Source: JBPCRW01 sp050996405 (lineage in GTDB: Bacteria; Acidobacteriota; Blastocatellia; Pyrinomonadales; Pyrinomonadaceae). Taken from it: a stretch of DNA of 22,349 nucleotides. This document shows, piece after piece, positions 1 through 7,971 of the stretch. The notes below the pieces were generated by a model. It did no database searches and was not told the origin of the DNA. It worked only from the letters and a program-made list of their open reading frames with translations. The stretch lies in NCBI GenBank assembly GCA_050996405.1, contig JBPCRW010000295.1, forward strand, positions 1 to 22,349. Reading direction: 5' to 3'. The position numbers were made by a program, and so were the translations under genes. Position 1 is the first letter of the stretch; each line of letters starts with the position of its first letter.

Positions 1-2
1 CG

Positions 3-479
3 GTTTGTATGGAAGGCACGCGCCCGATGCTCGTCGAAATTCAGGCGTTGGTGACGGGAACAAAATTCGGCTCTGGAAGACGAATGGCGCAGGGTTTCGA
101 TTACAACCGCACGTCGCTTTTAATCGCCGTTTTAGAGAAAAAACTCGGCTTCCAACTGGCGGGCGACGATGTTTTCGTCAACGTCGCGGGCGGCTTGGAA
201 GTGGACGAACCAGCAGCGGATTTAGGCGTAATCGCAGCGATTTCTTCGAGTTTTAGAAATTTGCAAATTCCGCCCGACACGGCAGTTTTCGGCGAAGTCG
301 GTTTAACCGGCGAAGTGCGCGGCGTTCTGCAAGCGCAGTCACGCGCCAGAGAAGCGCAAACGCTCGGTTTCAAAAAACTGATTCTGCCCGCGTCAAACAA
401 AAAAGGCTTGGAAAAACTTCTGGGAATCCGCGTCGTCGGCGTGCGAAATCTGGACGAAGCACTTGACGAATTATTTTAG
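3..479 (+). CDS. radA: DNA repair protein RadA (Sms), C-terminal part only
   Basis: This is the 3' part of radA; the gene enters the window already in frame, so the zinc finger and ATPase core lie upstream. RadA is a RecA-like ATPase that drives branch migration during recombinational repair in the cytosol. The visible 158 or so residues are the Lon-protease-like domain: the entry motif EGTRPMLVEIQALV, then NRTSLLIAVLEKKLGF, DVFVNVAGGLEVDEPAADLG and FGEVGLTGEVR, all in the order known for RadA. The Lon catalytic Ser-Lys pair is not expected in this family. The ATG at 9 is internal to the conserved motif and is not the real start. A small membrane protein gene follows 12 bp later on the same strand. 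Confidence 0.93.
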   Translation, partial: VCMEGTRPMLVEIQALVTGTKFGSGRRMAQGFDYNRTSLLIAVLEKKLGFQLAGDDVFVNVAGGLEVDEPAADLGVIAAISSSFRNLQIPPDTAVFGEVGLTGEVRGVLQAQSRAREAQTLGFKKLILPASNKKGLEKLLGIRVVGVRNLDEALDELF

Positions 480-491
480 ATTATTAAAATC

Positions 492-815
492 ATGAAATTT
501 CACAAAAAGACAGCTTTAATTTCAATATTTTGCGCGTTACCTTTTATGTTTTTAGCATCTTGGTTTTGGATTAGCGCGCAGAAACCTAGCTTCTATTCAA
601 ACGATTTATATATTTTTGGTGACGCAATCTTTCAATTAGGCTTTCCGCTTACAACAATTTTGTATATTTTCCTTCTTAAAATATTCGGTGGAAATTTTAC
701 TAAAGAAAGCGAAATTTGGGCGTTGCCGCTAATCAATTTTGTCTTTTTAATTCAATGGATTATTTGGTCACAATTAATTGTTGTAATTCGCCGCAGATTC
801 AAAAAACTTTCGTAA
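492..815 (+). CDS. small hydrophobic membrane protein, unknown function
   Basis: I do not recognise this 107-aa protein. It has about three hydrophobic stretches (roughly residues 8-29, 43-66 and 76-100) and ends in a basic tail RRRFKKLS, so it is probably an inner-membrane protein with a cytoplasmic C-terminus. It starts 12 bp after radA and may be read through from it. Base composition is clearly more AT-rich than its neighbours, which could be a product of the hydrophobic codons (TTT, ATT) or of recent acquisition. No Shine-Dalgarno sequence is obvious. There is no sequence sign of a role in DNA repair, so the link to radA is only positional. Confidence 0.6.
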   Translation: MKFHKKTALISIFCALPFMFLASWFWISAQKPSFYSNDLYIFGDAIFQLGFPLTTILYIFLLKIFGGNFTKESEIWALPLINFVFLIQWIIWSQLIVVIRRRFKKLS

Positions 816-853
816 ATTTAGATTATTTGCAAACTCTCTAAAAACATTAAAAT

Positions 854-1078
854 TTAAGCCGCTAATTTCCGTTCGCGCGGGTCGGGAATTTCATCATCAA
901 ATTCGCGCGCCGTTTCGAGCCATAATTCGACGGCATCATTAACATTTTTAACTGCTTCAATCTGCGTTTTGCCGTGCGCGGCGCAGCCTGCGAGTTCAGG
1001 CACTTCCGCCACGAAAATTTTATCGTTCGCATCCCAATAAATTATGATTTCGTATTTTGGAATTTGTTCATTTTTCAT
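854..1078 (-). CDS. HicB-like antitoxin-fold protein (orphan)
   Basis: This 74-aa protein has the HicB/UPF0150 partial RNase-H-like fold: a strand pair YEIIIYWDANDKIFVAEVPEL, the hallmark GCAAHGKTQIEAVKNVNDAVELWLE, and a short acidic tail. HicB proteins normally neutralise the HicA mRNA interferase and repress their own operon through an added DNA-binding domain. Here no HicA-like gene is next to it on either strand, and the chain ends before any helix-turn-helix or ribbon-helix-helix domain. It starts 9 bp after the stop of the glycoside-hydrolase-like gene, so it is probably co-transcribed with that gene. No clear ribosome binding site is seen. Solo HicB-fold proteins are common, and their function is mostly unknown. 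Confidence 0.8.
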   Translation of the reverse strand: MKNEQIPKYEIIIYWDANDKIFVAEVPELAGCAAHGKTQIEAVKNVNDAVELWLETAREFDDEIPDPRERKLAA

Positions 1079-1087
1079 ATCTAAATT

Positions 1088-3691
1088 TTATTCTTTTAAC
1101 AGCAAAATCATATCCGTCCATTTCAGCGGCAATTCCAAACGCAGAGTTCCTTTTGTCTGCTCCATTTTAATCGGAATGCCTTCGGTGCTGACGGCGCGTT
1201 TAAAAGTTTCGGAAGTTTTTATTTCAATCGTCAAATCGTCAATCGGCTGGTAAGTGTAATTTGCCAGCACGACGACCGAGCCGCTCGCGCCGCGCAGAAA
1301 ATCGGTTTCGACAACCGGAACATCCGCTTTGGCGACGGGCGAAATTTTTCCCGCGTCCAGTGCGATTTGGATAATCTCGCGCGATTCGGGTTTCCATTTT
1401 TCCGCTAAAGTTTCCGGCTTGAAATCGGCAAGCTGACCGTAAGCCAGCATTGGCAAAAATCCGACCGCGATTATTTGACCTTTTCCATGCGGCACAATCT
1501 CACCTGCGGTTTTGCCGTCGGCAAACGCGGCAAATTGCTGCGCGTTCGGACGCATTTCCGAACGCGCTCCGATGACGGGCAAATCAAATTGCCGGTTATT
1601 CAAATTTATTTTCGCGCTCGTCAAAGGTTTGATAAGCGGCAAATCCTTTCGTTCGTTGTATTCGTGTTTTTCCGAAATTAGTTTTTGCGCCGCGCCCGTT
1701 TCCCAGACAGTTTCGGCGAACGGCGGCGTGAAAGGCTCGTCGAATTCGTCGCGCGTCGCCGCTCCCGCCGAAAGATAGACGATGCCGCCCGCTTTGACCC
1801 ATTCATCAATTGCCGCCGACGCTTTGCGCGAGACGCACCAATCCGTAATATACAAAACTTTGTAATTTTTCAGCCGTCCGTTTTCGACATCCTCTTCGCG
1901 CAAAAAATCCGGCTGGATTTGTAGATGCCGAAGCCCATGCCACAAAAGTCTTTTTTCGACAAATGCCGCCTGATTATCCGTGTTCCAAATGTCGTGGCTG
2001 ACCGAATAAAGAATCGCAACGGGGTCGGAAACCGTTTTTGCAGGCAGCAAAACGTCTTCCGCCTTTGAGATTGAACGCGACAATTTGGCGATGCCGTCGT
2101 ATTCGCTTCGCAAATCAGACCAGTAATTTTCCGTGCCGATATAGGTTGGTCCGAACGTCCAGAAGAAGAAAGATTTCGCGCCCTGTCCGATTGCGGAATA
2201 GGCTTTGAGCCGCAGATAATCGTCGTCGCTCGGCGTAATTAAACCGCGCATCGCAATCGGTTTGTCGGTGATTGCCGAACGCGCCAGAGCGTTAAAATAC
2301 CCGAATGTCTGCCCGCCCGTCCAGGTGTAATTCGGTCCATACATATGATTTAAACCGAGCCAGTCTTCGACGGAAATTTGCGTGACGGACGATTGCGCGC
2401 CAACTTCAAAAAAATCGAGATTGCGATAGCTCATCCCGACGTAAGCGGGTCCCCACGCGCTGCCGAAAAATCCGTGCGACGGCAAAAGCGTCTGCGTTTC
2501 CGTCGCCGGAAAAGATTGGCGGATTAAATCGCTCGTTTGCCGCAGTTGTTTTGCCGACCACCATTGCCCGAATTTCGCGGCGTAATACAACAATCGCCGT
2601 GTTTCGAGAGGCGCGTCACGATTTAGTGTCGCTTCATACATCGTCTTTGCCGGATACTCCGCGCTGTTAATCGGCACGCCGATTTCTTTTTCCGTCACGC
2701 CCTTTGATTTTAAAAAATCTCGAAACCAGCCATTAAGTTTCGCGGGTTCAACGCTGCGAAAATCGAGCGCGCTGATTTCGTCGGAAATTGTCCAATGCGC
2801 GGTTGCCGGAATTTTTTGTTTTCCGTCATCGCTGGCGATAAAGCCGTCGGCAAAAGTTTTCCAATCCTGCGCCGTCTTGTCCGGGTCGGGTTCGTAAATC
2901 CAGGTCGTGTTGTAAGTCTGCACTCCGGTTTCGCGGACGTTCTGCGCGGAAATGTCGCCGACGATATTAAAACCTAAAGATTTGAGCGTTAGAATTTCCT
3001 GTCTTTCAAGATTCGGGTCGTAATGTCCCCAAAGCTGCGTGATAAATTTAAAATTTTTCAGCGTGACCGGATTACCGCCTGTCGCCTCGCGCGCCCATTG
3101 CGCGTGACGCGCCGTCATTTGCGAACCGGTTTCAAATTCCTTCGCGTTTTCGCGCAAAGGATATGGAACGAGAAAGGCGATTGCGTTCGACGCGCTCGGC
3201 TCGTTAAAAGAAACAACCGCGCTTTTTTCATCCGGCGCGTCCGAAAGCTGAACGTCGAGCGAGCAACCCTTTACCGCTTGATTTGCGGCAAGGTCAATGA
3301 CGTTTAATTTAACCGAATTCCACTCGGCAATTCCGCCGCTTCGATTCAAACGTCCGTGCCATTTCCAGCCGCTTAAATCAATCCACTCGCTCCACGCGCC
3401 GCCCGCCGCGTCAACCGATATATTCGGAAAATACCACGGGTCTTCGTGACGAAATCCGCCGATGTCTACGCGCATTTTTTCGGCTGCCGGTTTGAGAATT
3501 TTGAAACGGATAAAAATGTTTGAATTATTTTTTGTTTGCGCGGCGACGGTAAAACTCCAAAATATCGTTAAAAAAAAGACTATCGTAAAAGCGGACATTA
3601 AATTCCGCCCGAAACTTTTCCGGCGGGAAACGCCCGCTTGAGTTTTCCGTTCGGTGCTGGATTTTAAATTATTTTCCTCGTATTGTTTCAT
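1088..3691 (-). CDS. secreted glycoside-hydrolase-like protein with GH42-type amidotransferase-like domain
   Basis: This is probably a large exported carbohydrate-active protein. From the chosen ATG it is 867 aa with a basic n-region and a hydrophobic segment at about 32-51 ending SFTVAAQT, which fits a signal peptide or anchor. Then comes a beta-rich N-terminal domain, a TIM-barrel-like middle with an acidic candidate ISDEIS (Glu about 305) and the late-barrel motif GAKSFFFWTFGPTY (about 504-517). A flavodoxin/amidotransferase-like segment follows (VAILYSVSHDIWN to WVKAGGIVYLSAGAATRD, about 557-646), as in the trimerisation domain of GH42 beta-galactosidases. Substrate is not predictable. 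The start is uncertain: the frame is open to 3901 but would overlap the divergent NodB gene; ATGs at 3718, 3691 and 3598 are possible, and 3598 lies right at the hydrophobic segment. Confidence 0.72.
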   Translation of the reverse strand: MKQYEENNLKSSTERKTQAGVSRRKSFGRNLMSAFTIVFFLTIFWSFTVAAQTKNNSNIFIRFKILKPAAEKMRVDIGGFRHEDPWYFPNISVDAAGGAWSEWIDLSGWKWHGRLNRSGGIAEWNSVKLNVIDLAANQAVKGCSLDVQLSDAPDEKSAVVSFNEPSASNAIAFLVPYPLRENAKEFETGSQMTARHAQWAREATGGNPVTLKNFKFITQLWGHYDPNLERQEILTLKSLGFNIVGDISAQNVRETGVQTYNTTWIYEPDPDKTAQDWKTFADGFIASDDGKQKIPATAHWTISDEISALDFRSVEPAKLNGWFRDFLKSKGVTEKEIGVPINSAEYPAKTMYEATLNRDAPLETRRLLYYAAKFGQWWSAKQLRQTSDLIRQSFPATETQTLLPSHGFFGSAWGPAYVGMSYRNLDFFEVGAQSSVTQISVEDWLGLNHMYGPNYTWTGGQTFGYFNALARSAITDKPIAMRGLITPSDDDYLRLKAYSAIGQGAKSFFFWTFGPTYIGTENYWSDLRSEYDGIAKLSRSISKAEDVLLPAKTVSDPVAILYSVSHDIWNTDNQAAFVEKRLLWHGLRHLQIQPDFLREEDVENGRLKNYKVLYITDWCVSRKASAAIDEWVKAGGIVYLSAGAATRDEFDEPFTPPFAETVWETGAAQKLISEKHEYNERKDLPLIKPLTSAKINLNNRQFDLPVIGARSEMRPNAQQFAAFADGKTAGEIVPHGKGQIIAVGFLPMLAYGQLADFKPETLAEKWKPESREIIQIALDAGKISPVAKADVPVVETDFLRGASGSVVVLANYTYQPIDDLTIEIKTSETFKRAVSTEGIPIKMEQTKGTLRLELPLKWTDMILLLKE

Positions 3692-3830
3692 TTGTGAATG
3701 CAGACTCACTTCTAGCATTTTTAAAAGCGCGGCGCAATCAGTATTCGAGAAAGTTTTGACGATTACTGGAAATACGATTGATTTATCATTGTAGAGAACG
3801 GTGAATCGCGTAATTTTAAATCCGAAGATT

Positions 3831-4868
3831 ATGTTGAAAACGCTTAAGCAAAACTTGTTAAAGTCAACCAAAACACTAGGGCTTTTTGATTTTGCGGGCA
3901 ACAGCCGCTGGCGGCGAAATAAATTGTTGATTTTGGCGTATCACGGCATCTCGCTCGCAGACGAACATCTCTGGAATTCATCTCTGTTTGTCCCCGCCGA
4001 TTTTTTGCGCCGCCGTTTCGAGATTATCAAACAACACGGTTGCAACGTGCTGCCGCTCGGCGAAGCCATCGAAAAACTTTACGCCGGTGATTTGCCGGAA
4101 AAGTCCGTCGTCATCACTTTCGACGACGGCAATTACGATTTTTTTCGGCAGGCTCTTCCGATTATCAAAGAATTCAATTTTCCGGCAACCGTTTATTTGA
4201 CCACGTTTTATTCAGAATTTAACAAACCCGTGTTCGTCGTCGCCGTCGATTATCTTTTATGGACGGCGAAAACGAAAACTCTGCGCCTGAATGATTTGAC
4301 GGGGCGCGACGAAGAAATCAGTTTGGCGAACGAAACGAAACGAATGCGCGCTTATCGCTTGATAATCGCGCACGCCGACGATAACGATTTTTCCGCCGCG
4401 CGAAAAAACGAAATGCTGGCGGCGATGTGCGCCGAACTCGGCATTGATTACGCAGAATTTTGCCGCCAGCGAATTTTGCAATTGATGAACGCGGACGAAG
4501 CGGCGCAAGTTGCCGCATCGGGCGTTGACGTGCAGCTTCACACGCACCGGCATCGCGTTCCGCCCGACGAGAAATTATTCACGCGAGAAATCGAAGATAA
4601 TCGTCGCGCCATCGAACGCGCAACCGGCGGCAACGCGCGGGCGAAACATTTTTGTTATCCGAGCGGCGAACACGCCGCGCGTTTTTTCCCTTGGATGCGG
4701 GCGGCAAAAATCGTTTCGGCGACGACCTGCGAGACGGCTCTGGCGACCGCATCTACCAATCCGTTTTTGCTGCCGCGTCTGGTTGATACCTGCCCGCTTT
4801 CCGAAATCGAATTTGAAGGCTGGCTGTCGGGCGTTTCGCAATTTCTGCCGCAAAGAAGAAATTTGTAA
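3831..4868 (+). CDS. polysaccharide deacetylase (NodB homology domain)
   Basis: This 345-aa protein belongs to carbohydrate esterase family 4, metal-dependent enzymes that remove N- or O-acetyl groups from polysaccharides. Visible motifs are LILAYHGIS near residue 33, motif 1 TFDDG (96-100, general base and metal Asp), motif 2 HTHRH (237-241, metal His pair), and CYPSG (275-279) as motif 3. A 100-residue insert separates motif 1 and motif 2. There is no signal peptide. I chose the ATG at 3831 because MLKTLKQNLLKS fits related proteins; a GTG at 3801 in the same frame is an alternative. The next gene, a double-GNAT acyltransferase, begins 9 bp later, so the two look like a polysaccharide-modifying pair. 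The gene is divergent from the glycoside-hydrolase-like gene. Confidence 0.88.
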   Translation: MLKTLKQNLLKSTKTLGLFDFAGNSRWRRNKLLILAYHGISLADEHLWNSSLFVPADFLRRRFEIIKQHGCNVLPLGEAIEKLYAGDLPEKSVVITFDDGNYDFFRQALPIIKEFNFPATVYLTTFYSEFNKPVFVVAVDYLLWTAKTKTLRLNDLTGRDEEISLANETKRMRAYRLIIAHADDNDFSAARKNEMLAAMCAELGIDYAEFCRQRILQLMNADEAAQVAASGVDVQLHTHRHRVPPDEKLFTREIEDNRRAIERATGGNARAKHFCYPSGEHAARFFPWMRAAKIVSATTCETALATASTNPFLLPRLVDTCPLSEIEFEGWLSGVSQFLPQRRNL

Positions 4869-4877
4869 TTCAAAAAA

Positions 4878-5018
4878 ATGATTGTTCAAATTCTAACCGG
4901 AGACGAAGCGCGGGCGCGACTAGCCGACGATAATTGGCGCGGCGGCTGGACGAATTTATATAAAATCTGCGCGTGGGCGACTTCGATGCAGAGTTTGCCG
5001 TTTGTCGAAGCGTGGTAG
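4878..5018 (+). pseudogene. severed N-terminus of the double-GNAT acyltransferase (in-frame TAG)
   Basis: An ATG at 4878, 9 bp after the deacetylase stop, opens a frame of 46 codons (MIVQILTGDEARARLADDNW, later SLPFVEAW) that ends at TAG 5016-5018. Reading on in the same frame through KTYSEKYAPVLVAV leads directly into the 499-aa acyltransferase without any shift. The N-terminal piece looks like the usual beginning of CelD/FemAB-like GNAT proteins (aromatic-rich, PFVEAW followed by a position where Tyr or Trp is common). I infer that one gene at 4878-6548 carries a single nonsense change, for example TAT or TAC to TAG. A sequencing or assembly error gives the same picture. Confidence 0.7.
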
Positions 5019-5048
5019 AAAACTTACTCGGAAAAATACGCGCCCGTT

Positions 5049-6548
5049 TTGGTCGCGGTTCACAATGCTGAAAATGAACTCGTCGGACTGCTTGCGTTAG
5101 CCGTCGAAACGAACACCAAACGGCTGGTCGTCGCCGGAGATTCGTTGTGCGAATACGGCACTTGGCTTGCCGCCGATAATGATTCGGGCAATCAATTTAT
5201 CGTCGCGGCTCTGGACGCGCTGGAGAAAAAATTTCCAAACGCCGCGCTGCGATTTCTTTATCTCGCCGCCGGAACGCCGCTCGACTGGCTCGACGAAAAC
5301 AAACGGTGGTTTGATAAATGCGATTTGAAAAAAGAATCTCGCCCGCTTTTGCGATTCGACGACGACGCGGAACTGCAAGCGTCTCTGAAAAAAAAGCACA
5401 GTCGCTCGCGCCTCAATCAAATAAAAAAACGCGGCGCGATCGAACTCGAGCGAGTGACGGATTTAAACCGCTTTGAAGCGATTTTCGACACGGTGAAAAA
5501 TTTCGGTGATTTGCGCTTGAGCGCGGTTCACCGCGTCGCGCCGGACGATGATGTTCACAAGAAAAAATTCTATCTCGAACTTTTCAAAGCGAATTTGCTG
5601 TTCGTCACCTTGCTTAAAATCGGCGAAGAAATCGCGTCGGCGCATTTCGATTTGCAAAACCGCGATTCGTTTATGCTCGGGCTGACGGCTCTCTCGCCGT
5701 TTTTCGCCAAATACTCGCCGAGAAAATTTCACATCACGCTGCTTTGTCTGGAACTTTTAAAACAAAATGTTCATCTTTTCGATTTAACTCCGGGCGGCAA
5801 TTATAAAGACCGCCACGCTAACGGCGCGGACGAAGTTCACGTTTTGACGATTTATTTCAGCAAGCCCGCGCATCGTCAATCGGCGGCAAAAAGGCAGACA
5901 CGGGCGATTGCCAGAAAAGTTTTGAGCGCGGCGAAAATTGACCGCGAAACGATTGCTGAACGGATTTACGAAGCCCGCCACAAACTGAAATTTCTAACCG
6001 CCAAAACTGTCATTAAAAAATTAAACGCGCGAATCGGCGGCGCGAAAAAAATCCCGCGCGAGATGCGGATTTACGCTTTTGATGTCGAAAAAATTTCCGG
6101 CATTCCGAATCCGAATTTGATGAATCGCAATCGTATCGAAGATTTGCTGAAATACGAGCCGACCGAATCGTGGCATTTATCCGCGAGCGCGTTTCACCGT
6201 CTCGCCACCGAGCGTTTAAGCGAAGGCATTCACATCTACACAAAAGTCGAAGCGGGCAAACTGGCGCATTACGGCTGGATGATTGAACGCCAGGAAAAAT
6301 CATTTATTTCGGAAGTGAATCAACATTTTACAATGCCGCCCGATTCGGCAGTTCTGTTTGATTTTTTCACGCATCCGCAGGCGAGAGGCAGAGGATTTTA
6401 CCAAGCCGCTCTGCGCCAGATACTGCACGATGCCAGCCGTATTCCGAACACCCGTCAAATTTATATCGCCGTCGCCGCCGACAACGCCGCATCGAGGCAC
6501 GTCATCGAAAAAGTAGGTTTTGAATATAAATGCAGCTTGCGCGGCTAA
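5049..6548 (+). CDS. CelD/FemAB-like double GNAT acyltransferase (main part after in-frame stop)
   Basis: This 499-aa frame has two acyltransferase modules. The first (about residues 1-275) matches the Acetyltransf_6/CelD group of FemAB-like GNATs: a basic helix KKKHSRSRLNQIKKRG (114-129), a mid-strand block IASAHFDLQNRDSFMLGLTA and the diagnostic FDLTPGGNYKDRHA (244-257). The second (about 330-499) is a typical GNAT with the acetyl-CoA loop HPQARGRGFYQAAL (442-455) and a late block VAADNAASRHVIEKVGFEYK. The likely role is transfer of acyl or amino-acyl groups to a polysaccharide or cell-wall precursor, in line with the NodB deacetylase upstream. The start given is a TTG with no Shine-Dalgarno sequence and cuts into the first domain; the true gene probably began at 4878 (see the TAG at 5016-5018). 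The frame could therefore be a pseudogene. Confidence 0.75.
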   Translation: MVAVHNAENELVGLLALAVETNTKRLVVAGDSLCEYGTWLAADNDSGNQFIVAALDALEKKFPNAALRFLYLAAGTPLDWLDENKRWFDKCDLKKESRPLLRFDDDAELQASLKKKHSRSRLNQIKKRGAIELERVTDLNRFEAIFDTVKNFGDLRLSAVHRVAPDDDVHKKKFYLELFKANLLFVTLLKIGEEIASAHFDLQNRDSFMLGLTALSPFFAKYSPRKFHITLLCLELLKQNVHLFDLTPGGNYKDRHANGADEVHVLTIYFSKPAHRQSAAKRQTRAIARKVLSAAKIDRETIAERIYEARHKLKFLTAKTVIKKLNARIGGAKKIPREMRIYAFDVEKISGIPNPNLMNRNRIEDLLKYEPTESWHLSASAFHRLATERLSEGIHIYTKVEAGKLAHYGWMIERQEKSFISEVNQHFTMPPDSAVLFDFFTHPQARGRGFYQAALRQILHDASRIPNTRQIYIAVAADNAASRHVIEKVGFEYKCSLRG

Positions 6549-6587
6549 CCTAATATTTATATAGCGGTTTTCAAAATTATGCGACCA

Positions 6588-6661
6588 AGGCGAAAGCCCG
6601 CGCGTGAGCAAGGGCGCAATCAGATGGCTTGATGCGCCCTTGCTCACGCGGGCTTTCGCCT
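6588..6661. repeat. REP-like palindromic repeat element
   Basis: Two arms, 6588-6618 and 6633-6661, are reverse complements across 29 bp with one 2-nt bulge (an extra CG in the left arm) and a 14-nt loop. The arm begins AGGCGAAAGCCCGCG and ends AGCAAGGGCGCA. It is much more GC-rich than the surrounding intergenic DNA. A related sequence appears at the window end (22326-22349), so this is a dispersed element, not just a terminator. No T-run follows either arm. It may still act as a transcript-end stabiliser for the acyltransferase mRNA. Confidence 0.85.
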
Positions 6662-6715
6662 CTCAAGTTTCACCATACATTCATCCAAGATTTGCTCTAT
6701 ATGGAAAACGTTTTT

Positions 6716-6748
6716 AAATAAAAAAACGCTCTGAAAATTTTTCAAAGC
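6716..6748 (-). terminator. intrinsic terminator after the PilZ gene
   Basis: On the minus strand, 33 nt past the PilZ stop, GCTTTGAAAA pairs with TTTTCAGAGC (one G-U pair) and is followed by G and seven T residues (6720-6726). It is the expected 3' end of the PilZ transcript. Confidence 0.7.
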
Positions 6749-6780
6749 ATTTCTCGAATCGTCTTTGCGGCTCAACCTTT

Positions 6781-7230
6781 TTATTTATTAGGCGATAAAA
6801 TTTCTCCGACTATTTCGTCTTCGCGCCGTCGTTCGGCAAGCGACGTTTTGCCGCTGCTCGTAGAAATAAACGTCGGCGGCTGGGCAAACGGGTCAACCAG
6901 CAGCGGCAGCCCGTCGCTCTCCAGACTGTAAGATATTATTTGCCCGATTAATTCCTGCTCAAACCGCGTGATGTCGGAAAATTTCGCGCCGATTCCTCTG
7001 CCTTCAAATTTGTAGAGAGCCTTGCATAACAGCGGAAGCCGATTTCTATTCGGCAGTTCGATTTCGATTCGGAAATTGTCGCCGGTAAAAATATCTTCGC
7101 TCCATTCCGTCAGACAGCCGCCGATGCTTATTTGCTGAACGAAAGTCCTTACCGCTTCGCCGTTGTGTTTAAAACTAAACGCGGGCAAATCGAGCGAGAA
7201 TCTGATAAATTGTCTCTGTTCTATCGACAT
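6781..7230 (-). CDS. PilZ domain protein
   Basis: This 149-aa cytoplasmic protein consists of a PilZ domain, which in other bacteria binds cyclic di-GMP and passes the signal to motility, exopolysaccharide or secretion machinery. The N-terminal RxxxR motif is present as RQFIR (6-10), and the second motif (D/N-x-S-x-x-G) appears as QISIGG (33-38), with Gln in place of the usual Asp or Asn. The strand GRGIGAKFSDIT follows at the expected place. The last 40 residues are polar and look disordered. I chose the ATG at 7230 because an AGG lies about 9 nt upstream; a TTG at 7272 would add 14 non-conserved residues. The gene stands alone between terminators on both sides. Confidence 0.83.
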   Translation of the reverse strand: MSIEQRQFIRFSLDLPAFSFKHNGEAVRTFVQQISIGGCLTEWSEDIFTGDNFRIEIELPNRNRLPLLCKALYKFEGRGIGAKFSDITRFEQELIGQIISYSLESDGLPLLVDPFAQPPTFISTSSGKTSLAERRREDEIVGEILSPNK

Positions 7231-7342
7231 CGGAGAAACCTGAAAAGAATTTGTCGGAAAGGACTGCCGCAAACGGCAAAACCGTCCGCGTTTTTATCTT
7301 ACAAAGTTTGTTTGAATAAAAGCAACCTTTATTTTCAAAACG

Positions 7343-7371
7343 AAAAAACGCCTGCCAGGTATCGGCAAACG
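7343..7371 (-). terminator. intrinsic terminator after the bacilliredoxin gene
   Basis: On the minus strand, CGTTTGCC pairs with GGCAGGCG (8 bp including two G-U pairs) around a 7-nt loop, followed by six T residues (7343-7348). It lies 34 nt past the bacilliredoxin stop codon and separates it from the PilZ gene. Confidence 0.72.
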
Positions 7372-7405
7372 TTTTCTCGCGTTTAATCTAAACTGTCCGT
7401 AAAAT

Positions 7406-7849
7406 TTAATTGTTGGCGGCATTTGCCGATTTGCAGTGTTCGTCAAAAGCATTGACAAGTGCCTGCGCGATTTGCTGCGGGTGACGACCTTCGAGGTCGC
7501 GGCGTTCAAACATCTGCACGAGTTTGCCGTCTTTCAAAATCCCGATTGCGGGCGATGACGGAGCGTAACCCGTAAAAAGCTCGCGCGCCGCGTCGGTCGC
7601 GTCAATGTCCGCGCCCGCGAAAACCGTGATTGATTTGTCGGGCTTGGATTCGGCATTCTGCAAAGCCATCGCAATGCCCGGGCGAACGCCGCCTGCCGCG
7701 CATCCGCAAACCGAATTGACGATAACCATCAAAGTTCCCTGCGAATTATCAACCGCTTCTTTAACGGCTTCCGGCGTTTTTGTTTCTTCGATTCCAAGCT
7801 GCGCCAGTTCCTGACGCATTCCGTGAATCATAATTTCTGGATATGGCAT
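7406..7849 (-). CDS. BrxA/BrxB-family bacilliredoxin (YphP/YqiW)
   Basis: This 147-aa thioredoxin-fold protein matches the BrxA/BrxB family, which in Bacillus removes bacillithiol from S-bacillithiolated proteins. The signature CGC is at 48-50 in VNSVCGCAAGGVRPG, and the family N-terminus MPYPEIMIHGMRQEL and the segment GYAPSSPAIGILKDGKLV are intact. Length is normal for the family. The start is backed by a purine-rich AGAGGA about 8 nt upstream. In organisms without bacillithiol, members of this family are annotated by homology and their thiol partner is not known. The gene has its own terminator downstream. Upstream, a 148-bp gap with TTTTGAA repeats separates it from the L,D-transpeptidase gene. 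Confidence 0.92.
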   Translation of the reverse strand: MPYPEIMIHGMRQELAQLGIEETKTPEAVKEAVDNSQGTLMVIVNSVCGCAAGGVRPGIAMALQNAESKPDKSITVFAGADIDATDAARELFTGYAPSSPAIGILKDGKLVQMFERRDLEGRHPQQIAQALVNAFDEHCKSANAANN

Positions 7850-7971
7850 AATTTTATTCCTCTATAATTTCAAATTCCGAGAGTCAAATTTTCAAGGTTT
7901 TGAAACTTGACCTTTTTTTCAAGTATCAAACTCCCAACTGTATTAGTCAAGTTTAACCGTTTGACTTTGTG

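Noticed and set aside
492..815. Possible HicA partner or toxin for the HicB-like gene
   Set aside because: The protein is a three-helix membrane protein on the opposite strand, with no HicA dsRBD-like motif or catalytic His.
7883..7918. Hairpin GTCAA...TTGAC followed by seven T on the plus strand, terminator-like
   Set aside because: No plus-strand gene is nearby; both flanking genes are on the minus strand, where no T-run follows the stem. Kept out as probably fortuitous.
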